Positions 7,884 to 15,874 of a stretch of 64,000 bases of DNA are shown here, in pieces. Every line of letters starts with the position of its first letter. Position 1 is the stretch's first letter. This DNA comes from Egicoccus sp. AB-alg2 (lineage in GTDB: Bacteria; Actinomycetota; Nitriliruptoria; Nitriliruptorales; Nitriliruptoraceae): assembly GCF_041821065.1 (NCBI RefSeq), contig NZ_JBGUAX010000006.1, positions 124,001-188,000 on the forward strand. Reading direction: 5' to 3'. The notes beneath the pieces were generated by a model. The model did not search any database, was not told the DNA's origin, and saw only the letters and a program-made list of their open reading frames with translations. A program made the position numbers and the translations under genes.

Positions 7884-9059
7884 GTGAGTACCACTACCCG
7901 TAGCAACCCCCGCATGCGACTGGCCAGCGGCTTGGCCGCCGTGACCCTGGCCGGCGCGCTGCTGCCGGGCGCCGCGGCGCCGGCCGAGGCGTTCCCGGAG
8001 GAGTCGCGCTGTCACCGCAACCTGCCGACGGCGATCAGCGGCCACATCGACCATGCCGAGCTCGGGCGCACGCTCGAGCAGCTCGAGCGGACCAGCCGCG
8101 GCGCCATCGAGGTCGACGTCGCTGGCTACACCAACCACGGGCGCGAGATCTGGACGGCCCGGGTCGGCGAGGGCGACCAGGTCGTCCTGGTCAACAGCCA
8201 GATCCACGGCAACGAGAAGCACAACGTTCACGCCGTGCTGAACATCCTGAAGACGCTGAGCACGAATTCGCCGCAGGCCCAGCAGATCCGCGAGGCGGTC
8301 ACGCTGGTGTTCGTGCCGATGCTCAACGCCGACGGCGGCGAGGCCAACCAACGCCAGAACGTGATGACCTGGGACGAGGTCGTCGCCGACTTCCCGCAGC
8401 TCGAGGGTGCCCGGCGGGCCTGGAACTTCAACACGAACAATCAGGGCTTCGACGTCAACCGGGACTTCAACCCGGACCTCGACTACGTGCCCGACCCCGC
8501 CGACTTCCCCGGCAGCAGCGCCGGCACGGGCTGGTACATCACCCCGGAGGCCCAGACGCTGCGTGACGTCTACGCCGCGCTGGAGGACGAGTTCGGTGTG
8601 GTCGATGTCTTCGTCGACCTGCACAACCAGGGGCCTTGCTACACCGGCGACGGGCTGGACGGCTACTCGCCGCTGTCGCTGTCGGCACGGTTCATCGCCG
8701 ACCCGAGCGAGCACGGGGACTGGCCGCTGTTCGACTACGACGCGTCGCGCCAGGCCAACCTCGCCGTGCACGACGCGCTGCAGATCGGCAACTCGCCCTA
8801 CGGTGCGATCACGCTGTACCCGCAGAACATCAACCTGCCGGGCACCGCGCTGGGGTCGTTCGCACTGCGCGGCAGCGCGACCGTGCTGTTCGAGACCAGT
8901 GGCAACTCGACGTCGACCGGCCAGAAGCGCATGGGCATGGCGATCAAGCAGATCGAGGTCGGCCTGATGGGGCTGATCGAGGCGGTCGCGGACGGCTCGT
9001 GGCGTGACCTCGACCCGGAGCGCTACGAGGACATCCCACACCGCCAGAACGCGAACTGA
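7884..9059 (+). CDS. Secreted M14-type zinc carboxypeptidase
   Basis: A 391-residue protein. The N-terminus has basic residues, a hydrophobic Ala/Leu/Gly stretch and a cleavage region PGAAAPAEAF, so it is probably exported by Sec. The metallocarboxypeptidase motifs are visible: SQIHGNEKHN supplies the HxxE zinc ligands, DLHNQGPC the third His ligand, and VLFETSGN the probable catalytic Glu. Asn/Arg substrate-binding positions may be in FDVNRDFNPD. The GTG at 7884 is chosen because AGGAG lies 8 bases upstream and the signal peptide starts properly there; an upstream ATG at 7797 would place a long non-signal stretch first. It probably trims peptides outside the cell. A strong hairpin follows the stop. 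Confidence 0.88.
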   Translation: MSTTTRSNPRMRLASGLAAVTLAGALLPGAAAPAEAFPEESRCHRNLPTAISGHIDHAELGRTLEQLERTSRGAIEVDVAGYTNHGREIWTARVGEGDQVVLVNSQIHGNEKHNVHAVLNILKTLSTNSPQAQQIREAVTLVFVPMLNADGGEANQRQNVMTWDEVVADFPQLEGARRAWNFNTNNQGFDVNRDFNPDLDYVPDPADFPGSSAGTGWYITPEAQTLRDVYAALEDEFGVVDVFVDLHNQGPCYTGDGLDGYSPLSLSARFIADPSEHGDWPLFDYDASRQANLAVHDALQIGNSPYGAITLYPQNINLPGTALGSFALRGSATVLFETSGNSTSTGQKRMGMAIKQIEVGLMGLIEAVADGSWRDLDPERYEDIPHRQNAN

Positions 9060-9071
9060 GACGCGCGGGGG

Positions 9072-9105
9072 ACGACGGCGCGGTGCACCAGCACCGCGCC
9101 GTCGT
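9072..9105. terminator. Bidirectional hairpin terminator
   Basis: A perfect 15-bp inverted repeat (9072-9086 and 9091-9105) with a 4-base loop sits between the convergent stop codons of the carboxypeptidase (9059) and the flavin oxidase (9127). Confidence 0.8.
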
Positions 9106-9126
9106 GCGTCCACGCCCGACCGGGCC

Positions 9127-10500
9127 TCAGGGAACGACGTTCTGGTTGAGGTGGAAGACGTTGTCCGGGTCGTACTGCCGCTTGATCGCGACGAGGCGGG
9201 CGTAGTTGCCGCCGTAGTTGTCGCGGACGCGGTCCTGGTCGTCTCCCGCCATGAAGTTGACGTAACCACTGGACTCCGAGTGCGGGGCGATGGCCTCGTA
9301 GTAGTCGCGGACCCAACCGATGTTGGCGTCGTTGTCGGCCGGGTCCTCCCACATGCCGGCGATGACGGCGGCGAAGTTGGCTTCCCGGTGGGCGAACGCC
9401 GTCTCGTTGGGCGCGACGTCGTGGACCGCACCGTCGATCGGGTACAGGTGCATCGTCGACTGGACGCTCGGCACACGCGGCCCGTGCTCGAGGTGAGCGG
9501 CGATCGCCTCGTCGGTCAGGTCGGTGACGAAGTTGGCCTTCCAGTAGTGCTGCAGGCCTGGCGGCAACAGCGCGTCGAAGGCGCTGTTGAGCGCCGGATA
9601 CGGCATCGTGTCGACGTGTTCCGCCGCGGGCTGCGCCACGTCGCGGAGTTGGTCGATCAGGGCCGCACCCTCCTCGGCGGGTCCGTTGAAGCAGGCGACC
9701 ACGATGACGAACGTGTCGCCGTGCCGCTCCTCCGGGATGAACGGCAGTGGTGGCGCGATCTGGAAGCCCGGGAAGGCGCCCATGGCGCGTGGTGCGGCGG
9801 CGATCCAGTCACGGTAGGTCCGCAGCAGCACCTCGGCGTCCTCGAGCTCGAACAGCATCGGCCCACCGTGGATCTGGTCGACCTCGTGGAGACGGAACAG
9901 CAGGTCCGTCACCACACCGAAGTTGCCGCCGCCACCGCGCAGCGCCCAGAACAGATCGGCGTGCTCCTTCTCCGAGGCGTGGAGGAACTCGCCGTCGGCG
10001 GTGACCACGTCAGCGGCCAGCAGGTTGTCCAGTGACAGCCCGTGGGCCCGTGCGAGGTAGCCGATCCCGCCGCCGAGCGTCAGACCGCTGACCCCGGTCG
10101 TCGACACCAGGCCGCCCGTGGTCGCCAGCCCGAAGGCGTGCGTCGCGTGGTCCAGGTCGCCCCAGGTGCACCCGGCCTGGACCCGCACCGTGCGCTCCAT
10201 CGGGTCGACGCGGATCCCCTTCATCGGCTGCAGGTCGAGCACGATCCCGTCGTCGAGCGTGCCGAATCCGGCCACGGCGTGGCCACCGGCCCGAACCGCC
10301 AGTTCGATGCCGTGGTCGCGAGCGTGGCGCACCGTGGCGATCACGTCGGCGACGTCGCGGGCTCGGACGACCGCCAGCGGATGTCGGTCGTGCATGGCAT
10401 TGCGGACCGTCCGGGCTTCTTCGTAGGCGACGTCGTCGCGGGTGATCACGTCGCCACGCACCACCGCACGCAGGTCCTCGAGCAGCGTCGCATCCACCAT
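9127..10500 (-). CDS. FAD-linked oxidase of the berberine-bridge-enzyme type
   Basis: A 457-residue flavoprotein. The N-terminal FAD domain (about residues 35-210) contains RAGGHAVAGF, whose His is the usual site of covalent 8-alpha flavin attachment, and TLGGGIGYLARAHGL, where bicovalent members carry a Cys; no Cys is seen, so a single covalent bond is likely. The C-terminus has YGGNYARLVAIKRQYDPDNVFHLNQNV, the BBE-domain signature. Members oxidise sugars, alcohols or alkaloids with oxygen; substrate unknown. No signal peptide is evident. The ATG at 10500 is preceded on its strand by GGGGAGGGA. It diverges from an SDR gene over 172 bp. Confidence 0.9.
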   Translation of the reverse strand: MVDATLLEDLRAVVRGDVITRDDVAYEEARTVRNAMHDRHPLAVVRARDVADVIATVRHARDHGIELAVRAGGHAVAGFGTLDDGIVLDLQPMKGIRVDPMERTVRVQAGCTWGDLDHATHAFGLATTGGLVSTTGVSGLTLGGGIGYLARAHGLSLDNLLAADVVTADGEFLHASEKEHADLFWALRGGGGNFGVVTDLLFRLHEVDQIHGGPMLFELEDAEVLLRTYRDWIAAAPRAMGAFPGFQIAPPLPFIPEERHGDTFVIVVACFNGPAEEGAALIDQLRDVAQPAAEHVDTMPYPALNSAFDALLPPGLQHYWKANFVTDLTDEAIAAHLEHGPRVPSVQSTMHLYPIDGAVHDVAPNETAFAHREANFAAVIAGMWEDPADNDANIGWVRDYYEAIAPHSESSGYVNFMAGDDQDRVRDNYGGNYARLVAIKRQYDPDNVFHLNQNVVP

Positions 10501-10672
10501 CGATCCCTCCCCAGGGTCATCGGTCCGACCCCCGCGGCCGAACCTTCGTCGACCCTCCGTCGCCGCGAGGTGGCCGTCAATCGGGTTCGCACCATGGGCG
10601 TCTTTCACTCCCTGACGGCTACGTTGCGCCGACCTCGGGGCCCCGTGGCCGCTCGCCGTCCCGGAGACGACC

Positions 10673-11539
10673 ATGTCCACGCCCGCCGCCGTCACCGGGT
10701 CCGACACCGTGCCGGCACCGCCGCGCCGCTCCGGCGGTGCCCATCCCGTCGCCGTGGTCACGGGGGCCAACCACGGCATCGGCGCCGCCACGGCCCGGCA
10801 TCTCGCGGCCACCGGCGCACACGTGCTCGTCGCCGGCCTGCCCATCGAGGACGAACGGGACCCCGCGACGCCGGCGGCCTACTACACGGCCCGCGCCCGC
10901 GATCCGGAACTCGTCGCGGAGACGATCCGCGCCGACGGCGGTCGAGCGGTCGCCGCGGCGGTCGACCTGGCCGACGACGACGCCGCGCGCAGGCTCTACG
11001 ACCGCGCGGAAGAGGCGTTCGACGCGCCGGTGCGGATCCTGGTGCACAACGCGACCGGATGGGTCGGCGACTCGTTCCGTGGAGGCGGGACCGACCATGC
11101 CGAGCGGACGGTGCGACCGGTCACGCCGGCGACGTTCGACCAGCAGTTCGCCGTCGACGCCCGTGCCGGCGCACTGCTGATCGCCGAGCACGCGCGACGG
11201 CACCGCCAGCGGGGTGACGACTGGGGCCGGATCGTCACGCTGACCTCCGGGGGGCCGGACGGCTTCCCGTCCGAGGCCTCCTACGGCGCGGCGAAGGCGG
11301 CTCTCGACAACTACGCGATGACCGCCGCTGCGGAGCTGGGCGAGCTCGGTATCACGGCGAACGCGCTCATGCCGCCGGTGACGGACACGGGCTGGGTGAC
11401 CGATCCCGTCCGGGACTTCGTCGCCTCGTCGTGGGGGCACCAGCACGTCGCCAGCCCGGAGGAGGTGGCCGGGGTGGTCGCGTGGTTGTGCTCCGACGCG
11501 TCCTGGCTCGTGACCGGCAACCGGATCGTCCTGCGCTAG
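10673..11539 (+). CDS. Short-chain dehydrogenase/reductase
   Basis: A 288-residue Rossmann enzyme. The cofactor loop is TGANHGIG (residues 30-37); catalytic residues are Ser192 (TLTSGG) and Tyr204/Lys208 (SYGAAKAA). HNATGW replaces the usual NNAG. A 20-residue Ala/Pro-rich N-terminal tail precedes the fold. Between strand 2 and helix C an insertion (about residues 57-80) holds acidic and Tyr residues, so the usual NADP/NAD selector is not easily read. The product probably reduces or oxidises a small carbonyl or alcohol. The divergent neighbour is a flavin oxidase; shared regulation is possible but unproven. Confidence 0.88.
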   Translation: MSTPAAVTGSDTVPAPPRRSGGAHPVAVVTGANHGIGAATARHLAATGAHVLVAGLPIEDERDPATPAAYYTARARDPELVAETIRADGGRAVAAAVDLADDDAARRLYDRAEEAFDAPVRILVHNATGWVGDSFRGGGTDHAERTVRPVTPATFDQQFAVDARAGALLIAEHARRHRQRGDDWGRIVTLTSGGPDGFPSEASYGAAKAALDNYAMTAAAELGELGITANALMPPVTDTGWVTDPVRDFVASSWGHQHVASPEEVAGVVAWLCSDASWLVTGNRIVLR

Positions 11540-11565
11540 GGACCGCTGCGCACCACGAGCCGCGC

Positions 11566-12642
11566 TCAGGGGCCGGAGAGCACGAGCTCCGGGCTGCGGC
11601 CGAGGAAGTCGCCGTAACGCTCGGCGGCGTCGTGCAGGGCGGCCCGCTCGTCGGGCGCCAGGCCGCGGAACAACTCGACCTCGAAGACCACGCGGTCGGG
11701 TTCCACTCGGCGACGCATCCCGCCGACCATCTGCGCGTCCACGAGGGCCATGCCGACGGTCCGGCGGCTGCGCGGGACGATGCCGTCGACGTCGAGCACG
11801 TCTCGGGAGTCCTGATAGCCGTTGTGGTACTCGTCCAGAGTCTGCAGCAGGTGGCCGCGCGGTTCCAACGGCCCATCGTCCGGCACCTCGCCGCCGTGCC
11901 AGTAGGTGCGGCCGTCGTGCTCGAAGCTGGCGAGGCGGTCGCCCGCGGCCGCCAGCCCCGCGCGGACGTCGGTGACGGTCATCGTCGCCCAATAGGTGAG
12001 GTCTCGTTCGGTGGCGGGGCCGTGGCCCGTGAAGTAGCGCACCACGAGTTCGGCGACCGCTTCGTCCCGGTCGCGCCGGCGGGCCGACGGCGCTCGCTCG
12101 TCCAGCAACGCATAGGTGTGCTGACCATCGACGAGCGGTCCGCTGCAGACGATGGCCTCCAGCTCCACGTCCGCCATCAGCACGGCCAGGGCCAGGTTCA
12201 CAGCGGGAAGGCCAGCCTCGCGCAAGCGTTCCCCCAGGGCCGCACGAGTCAGCGGCCCATCGGCGGCGAGCGACGAGGCGATGACCGACCGCGAACGTTC
12301 GATCGCGGCGCCGTCCAGGCCGAGCTCGCGCTCGTGCAGGCGGAACGTGCGCCGGATGCGTGGCGCCGTCAGCTCCAGCAGCCAGCGGATGTCGCCCGGC
12401 CGCACGAAGTGCCAGGTCGGCCGCAGCACGTGGGTCCGCAGCACGGTGCCAGCGTCGAACCGGCGCGCGAACTCGGTCTCGGTGAGGCCGTTGGTGCGGG
12501 TCGCCACGGCCCACGACGCCTGCCCGTGGTTCTCCGCCTGCACCCCGAGCAGGCCACCGACGACCGCCTCCGGGGAGGCGTGACCCTGCCCTGCGAGCCG
12601 CAGCGTGCGCACCCGCCAGCGGGCGATCGCTCGTGCGTCCAT
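11566..12642 (-). CDS. Winged-helix DNA-binding domain protein (HTH_42 family)
   Basis: A 358-residue protein of the widespread actinobacterial family annotated as winged helix DNA-binding domain-containing. Typical segments are IARWRVRTLRLAGQ and VVGGLLGVQAENHGQASWAVATR at the N-terminus, LRPTWHFVRPGDIRWLLELTAPR, and TERDLTYWATMT in the middle. Related proteins include DNA glycosylases such as AlkX/YcaQ, which unhook crosslinks, but their catalytic motif cannot be confirmed here. The ATG at 12642 starts the conserved region directly. The gene is convergent with the SDR gene (27 bp between stops). The role is probably DNA repair or regulation; uncertain. Confidence 0.75.
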   Translation of the reverse strand: MDARAIARWRVRTLRLAGQGHASPEAVVGGLLGVQAENHGQASWAVATRTNGLTETEFARRFDAGTVLRTHVLRPTWHFVRPGDIRWLLELTAPRIRRTFRLHERELGLDGAAIERSRSVIASSLAADGPLTRAALGERLREAGLPAVNLALAVLMADVELEAIVCSGPLVDGQHTYALLDERAPSARRRDRDEAVAELVVRYFTGHGPATERDLTYWATMTVTDVRAGLAAAGDRLASFEHDGRTYWHGGEVPDDGPLEPRGHLLQTLDEYHNGYQDSRDVLDVDGIVPRSRRTVGMALVDAQMVGGMRRRVEPDRVVFEVELFRGLAPDERAALHDAAERYGDFLGRSPELVLSGP

Positions 12643-12782
12643 GCCAGCTCCCGTCACCGCCGCTGTCACGGTAAGCCTCGATGGTGTCAGTTCCGGTCCT
12701 CGTCGGAGGAGTGACGCAGACGGCAACGGGCCGGCACGTCGACCGGCCACCCCGTCCCCGGACGGATGTCTATGGTGGAGCC

Positions 12783-13652
12783 ATGGATGTGCCGGACGGG
12801 GTGACGAGCCGACACGAGTCGGCGCTGGGCACATGGGTCAGGGCCTGGCAGCGACCCGGCGCGCCGCTGCGCGGGCTGGTCGCGGGGTACCACGGGTACG
12901 AGCAGCGGCTGGCCCGGCCGGCCCGGCACCGCGGCATCCCCGGCGCTTCGGTGGCACTGGTGTTCGGCTTCGGCCCGCCCCAGACCGTGTCCTCTCCGGA
13001 TGCCGGGACCGAGCCCGTGACACTCGGTTCCTTCGTCGCGGGCCTCTACGACCGGCACGTACTGATCGACGCGCCGTCCTACCACGGCATCCAGGTCGAT
13101 CTCGGTCCCGTAGCCGCCTTCCGCCTGCTGAGGCGACCGTTGCGTGAGCTGACCGGGCGGACGCTCCCGCTGCACTCGGTGTTCGGCCGGCACGCCGACC
13201 GCGTCGTGGAGCGGCTCGCCACGGCGCCGAGCTGGCCCGACCGCTTCCGGATGCTCGACCGGCTGCTGATCGCCAACCTCCACCGCGGCATGCTCCCTCG
13301 CACCGAGGTCCACCAGGCCTGGCGCCGCATCCGGGCCACCGGCGGCCGTGTGCGCGTTGGTGCGCTCGCCCGCGAACTGGGATGGAGCGAGCGACGACTC
13401 GCCTCCCAGTTCGGTGACCAGCTCGGGATGTCACCGAAGCGGATGGCCGGGCTCGTGCGGTTCGAGCGGGCGGCGGCCCTGCTCGCGCGCCCCGATCGCC
13501 CATCGCTGGCGGAGATCGCGCACCGCGTCGGCTACTACGACCAGGCGCACCTCACCACCGAGGTGCGCCGCTTCGCCGGGCTGACCCCGCGGCAGCTCGT
13601 CGGTGATCGGCTCCCCGACCAGGGCGGCGTCTTCGACCTCACCGGGCGGTGA
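12783..13652 (+). CDS. AraC-family transcriptional regulator
   Basis: A 289-residue protein. The C-terminal third (about residues 175-280) contains two helix-turn-helix units: VRVGALARELGWSERRLASQF and SLAEIAHRVGYYDQAHLTTE, followed by FAGLTPRQLVG, the classic AraC/XylS end signature. The N-terminal part is a sensor region of the type seen in DUF6597-like AraC regulators (GYHGYEQRLARPARHRGIPG, VFGFGPP). The gene lies 106 bp before a VOC-family gene on the same strand. AraC/VOC pairs of this kind are frequent in actinobacteria, so it probably regulates the downstream gene. The start is not supported by a good ribosome-binding site, so an upstream start is possible. Confidence 0.88.
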   Translation: MDVPDGVTSRHESALGTWVRAWQRPGAPLRGLVAGYHGYEQRLARPARHRGIPGASVALVFGFGPPQTVSSPDAGTEPVTLGSFVAGLYDRHVLIDAPSYHGIQVDLGPVAAFRLLRRPLRELTGRTLPLHSVFGRHADRVVERLATAPSWPDRFRMLDRLLIANLHRGMLPRTEVHQAWRRIRATGGRVRVGALARELGWSERRLASQFGDQLGMSPKRMAGLVRFERAAALLARPDRPSLAEIAHRVGYYDQAHLTTEVRRFAGLTPRQLVGDRLPDQGGVFDLTGR

Positions 13653-13758
13653 CCGTCTCGCCGGCGGGGACCATCGACCCTTCCGATTCTTCCAAGCCAG
13701 GTCACGGTCGCCGTCGTAGCGTCCTTCGTGTTCCTGCCCGTCGACGCGAGGAGTACAC

Positions 13759-14166
13759 ATGCGGCCCCAGCTGATCCCGGTCCCCGGTTACCGCGACCTG
13801 CCCAAGGCCATCGACTTCCTGGTCGAGGCCTTCGGGTTCGAACGGCACGCGGTCTACGAGGACGAGCGCGGCAACCTGCAGCACGTCGAACTCGTGCTCG
13901 GCGGCGCGATGGTGATGCCGGCCCCCGTGGACGGCACCGAGTACGGCCGTCTGCTCCGCGCGGTCGACGACGCTGGCCCCACCGGCGGCTACTACGTCGT
14001 CGTGGACGACGTCGCCGCCCACGAGGAGCGAGCCCGCTCCGCCGGGGCGCAGATCGTCATCCCGCTGCGGGAGCAGGAGTACGGCACGGACTACACCTGC
14101 CGCGACCTCGACGGCCACCTGTGGACCTTCGGCACCTACGACCCGTGGGCCAGCACCGGCGAGTGA
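13759..14166 (+). CDS. VOC-family (glyoxalase/bleomycin-resistance fold) protein
   Basis: A 135-residue protein with two beta-alpha-beta-beta-beta modules. DLPKAIDFLVEAFGFE starts the first module, HVELVLGGAMVMPAP contains a candidate metal-binding His, and DYTCRDLDGHLWTFGTYDP closes the second with the typical DPDGH/W-like ending. GAGGAG stands 6 bases before the ATG. Members can be lyases, dioxygenases or drug-binding proteins. The gene follows the AraC regulator and is probably its target, perhaps in detoxification. It is convergent with the nucleotidyltransferase gene with 10 bp between stops. Confidence 0.85.
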   Translation: MRPQLIPVPGYRDLPKAIDFLVEAFGFERHAVYEDERGNLQHVELVLGGAMVMPAPVDGTEYGRLLRAVDDAGPTGGYYVVVDDVAAHEERARSAGAQIVIPLREQEYGTDYTCRDLDGHLWTFGTYDPWASTGE

Positions 14167-14176
14167 CACACGCCGA

Positions 14177-14968
14177 TCAGGAACCGGCGGCGCGGTAGCG
14201 ATCCACCAGCCAGGCGCCGAGTCCGTCGACGAGACGCAGGAGCTCGTCCTCGTCGGCGAGCCCCGCACCCTCCTCGCTACGCCGGAGCGCCGCTTCTGCC
14301 GAGGCGCGCAGGGCGGGCGCGACGCGGGCCACGAGCGCGGCACCGGTTGCCCGATCGGTCGACCAGCCGCCGGTCTCGACGCTCAGCAGGGTGGCGGCGG
14401 CCATCAGCAGCTTGCGGCAGACCCGCACCTCCAGGGCGGCACGCGCCGCCGGATCGGTCGTCGTCTCGAGCCGGCGGCGGACGTCGGCCAGCACTGCACC
14501 GAGGTCGCCGTTGAAGCCGACCGCCAGCTCGGTGGACGGCCGGCAGGCCGGCAACGTCGGTCGCAGGTCCTCGCCGGCGAGGTACACGGTGTAGTGCCGC
14601 AGGAAGCAGCGGTCGGCCGCGGCCGCTGGATCCGGGCGCCAAAAGTCCTCGAACGTCACGGTGCCGACCGCCACGCCGCGCACCACGTCGCGGTGTCGCC
14701 GGCCGACCTCCGCGGCGACGTCGCCCAGGGCCGCGTCCACGGTGGTACGCAGCACGACGATCAGATCGAGGTCGGAGCGGGCCACGACCGCCTGGCCCGT
14801 GGCCACGCTGCCGTACAGATAGATGCCGTGCAGGCTGGCACCCACCTCGGCACGCAGGCGCGAGACGGCATCGTCGACGACGGGCGCGAAGGCCACGTCG
14901 AGGTGGGCCGCGTCCGCGCCGGTCACGATCGTGCCGTCGGCCGCCACGCCCTCACGCGGATCGCGCAC
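14177..14968 (-). CDS. Nucleotidyltransferase, aminoglycoside adenylyltransferase-like
   Basis: A 263-residue protein. YLYGSVATGQAVVARSDLDL is the nucleotidyltransferase-fold signature: GS, then the D-x-D pair that holds Mg-ATP. The C-terminal half (VCRKLLMAAATLLSVETGGWS, then helices to the end) resembles the helical domain following this fold in AadA/DUF4111 proteins. Such enzymes adenylate aminoglycosides, but many homologues have no shown resistance role. GTG 14968 is chosen because GGAG lies 6 bases upstream; the frame remains open further but without motif content. Divergent from the alpha/beta hydrolase gene. Confidence 0.75.
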   Translation of the reverse strand: MRDPREGVAADGTIVTGADAAHLDVAFAPVVDDAVSRLRAEVGASLHGIYLYGSVATGQAVVARSDLDLIVVLRTTVDAALGDVAAEVGRRHRDVVRGVAVGTVTFEDFWRPDPAAAADRCFLRHYTVYLAGEDLRPTLPACRPSTELAVGFNGDLGAVLADVRRRLETTTDPAARAALEVRVCRKLLMAAATLLSVETGGWSTDRATGAALVARVAPALRASAEAALRRSEEGAGLADEDELLRLVDGLGAWLVDRYRAAGS

Positions 14969-15052
14969 GTGGTGCTCCTGCGCTGTGCCCTGCCCAGCGG
15001 ACGCGTGGGCGGGCACGACCCTATGCCCTCGATGGATCGCTATCGTCGGACG

Positions 15053-15766
15053 ATGGAGACGTCGGTCCTGCTGGTCCACAGCCCGCTGGTCGGTCCCACG
15101 ACGTGGGACCCAGTGGCGCGCGTGCTGGCCGCGAGGGGCTGCGAGATCCGGCTGCCGAACCTGACCGGGGTCGCCGAGGCGGGTCCGCCGCGTTGGCGCT
15201 GGTTCGTGGACGCCGCGGTGTCGGCAGCCGCCGACCTGGCCGCACCCGTGGTCGTCGCCGGGCACTCGGGCGCGGGCGTGCTGCTACCTGCCATCGGTGC
15301 GGGGCTGGACGACCGGCTCGGTGGGCTGGTGTTCGTGGACGCCGTGGTCCCGCCGACGACCGGCGCACACCAGAGCTCCGATGCCATGCTCCGGTTCCTC
15401 GATGGTCAGTCGGAAGCCGGCCGGCTGCGGCCGTGGCTCGACTGGTGGCCCGACGACGTCGTGGCCGACCTCCTGCCCGACCCGGCCGATCGCGCGGTCC
15501 TGCGCCAGGAACTGCCGCGCGTGCCCAGGGACTTCTACGACGAGCCGGTCCCGATGCCGCCGGACTGGTCGGTCGACGGCTGCGTCTACCTGCGCCTCAG
15601 CGATGCCTACGACGAAGAACTCGGCGAAGCGCAGCGGCGAGGCTGGCCCTGCCGTGCGCTCGACAGCGACCACCTCGGCATGTTCACGAACCCCGAACCG
15701 GTCGTCGACGCGGTCGAGTCCCTGTTCGCCGCGGCGAGCCACCGGTCAGCACCGTCCGACGCCTGA
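15053..15766 (+). CDS. Alpha/beta hydrolase
   Basis: A 237-residue alpha/beta-hydrolase fold protein. VLLVHSPLVGPTTW is the oxyanion region, GHSGAG holds the nucleophile Ser, and LDSDHLGMFTNP supplies the probable catalytic His. The nucleophile elbow and short length place it near small esterase or lactonase-type members; the substrate is unknown. Start codons at 15023, 15032 and 15053 are all in frame; 15053 begins just before the first strand and is used here. The gene is divergent from the nucleotidyltransferase gene over 84 bp and lies about 110 bp upstream of the permease gene. Confidence 0.8.
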   Translation: METSVLLVHSPLVGPTTWDPVARVLAARGCEIRLPNLTGVAEAGPPRWRWFVDAAVSAAADLAAPVVVAGHSGAGVLLPAIGAGLDDRLGGLVFVDAVVPPTTGAHQSSDAMLRFLDGQSEAGRLRPWLDWWPDDVVADLLPDPADRAVLRQELPRVPRDFYDEPVPMPPDWSVDGCVYLRLSDAYDEELGEAQRRGWPCRALDSDHLGMFTNPEPVVDAVESLFAAASHRSAPSDA

Positions 15767-15874
15767 GCCGCTTCGCGGACACGGCAGTCGGTCCAGCCGT
15801 TCGGTGCCGCGGCTCGGTGCACCCACTACGGTTCGCGTGGACACCGGACCCGTCGCCCCCCGGAGGAGTCCCGT

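Noticed and set aside
14177-14968. True aminoglycoside-resistance gene
   Set aside because: Only the nucleotidyltransferase signature is visible; there is no mobile element and the family contains many non-resistance members.
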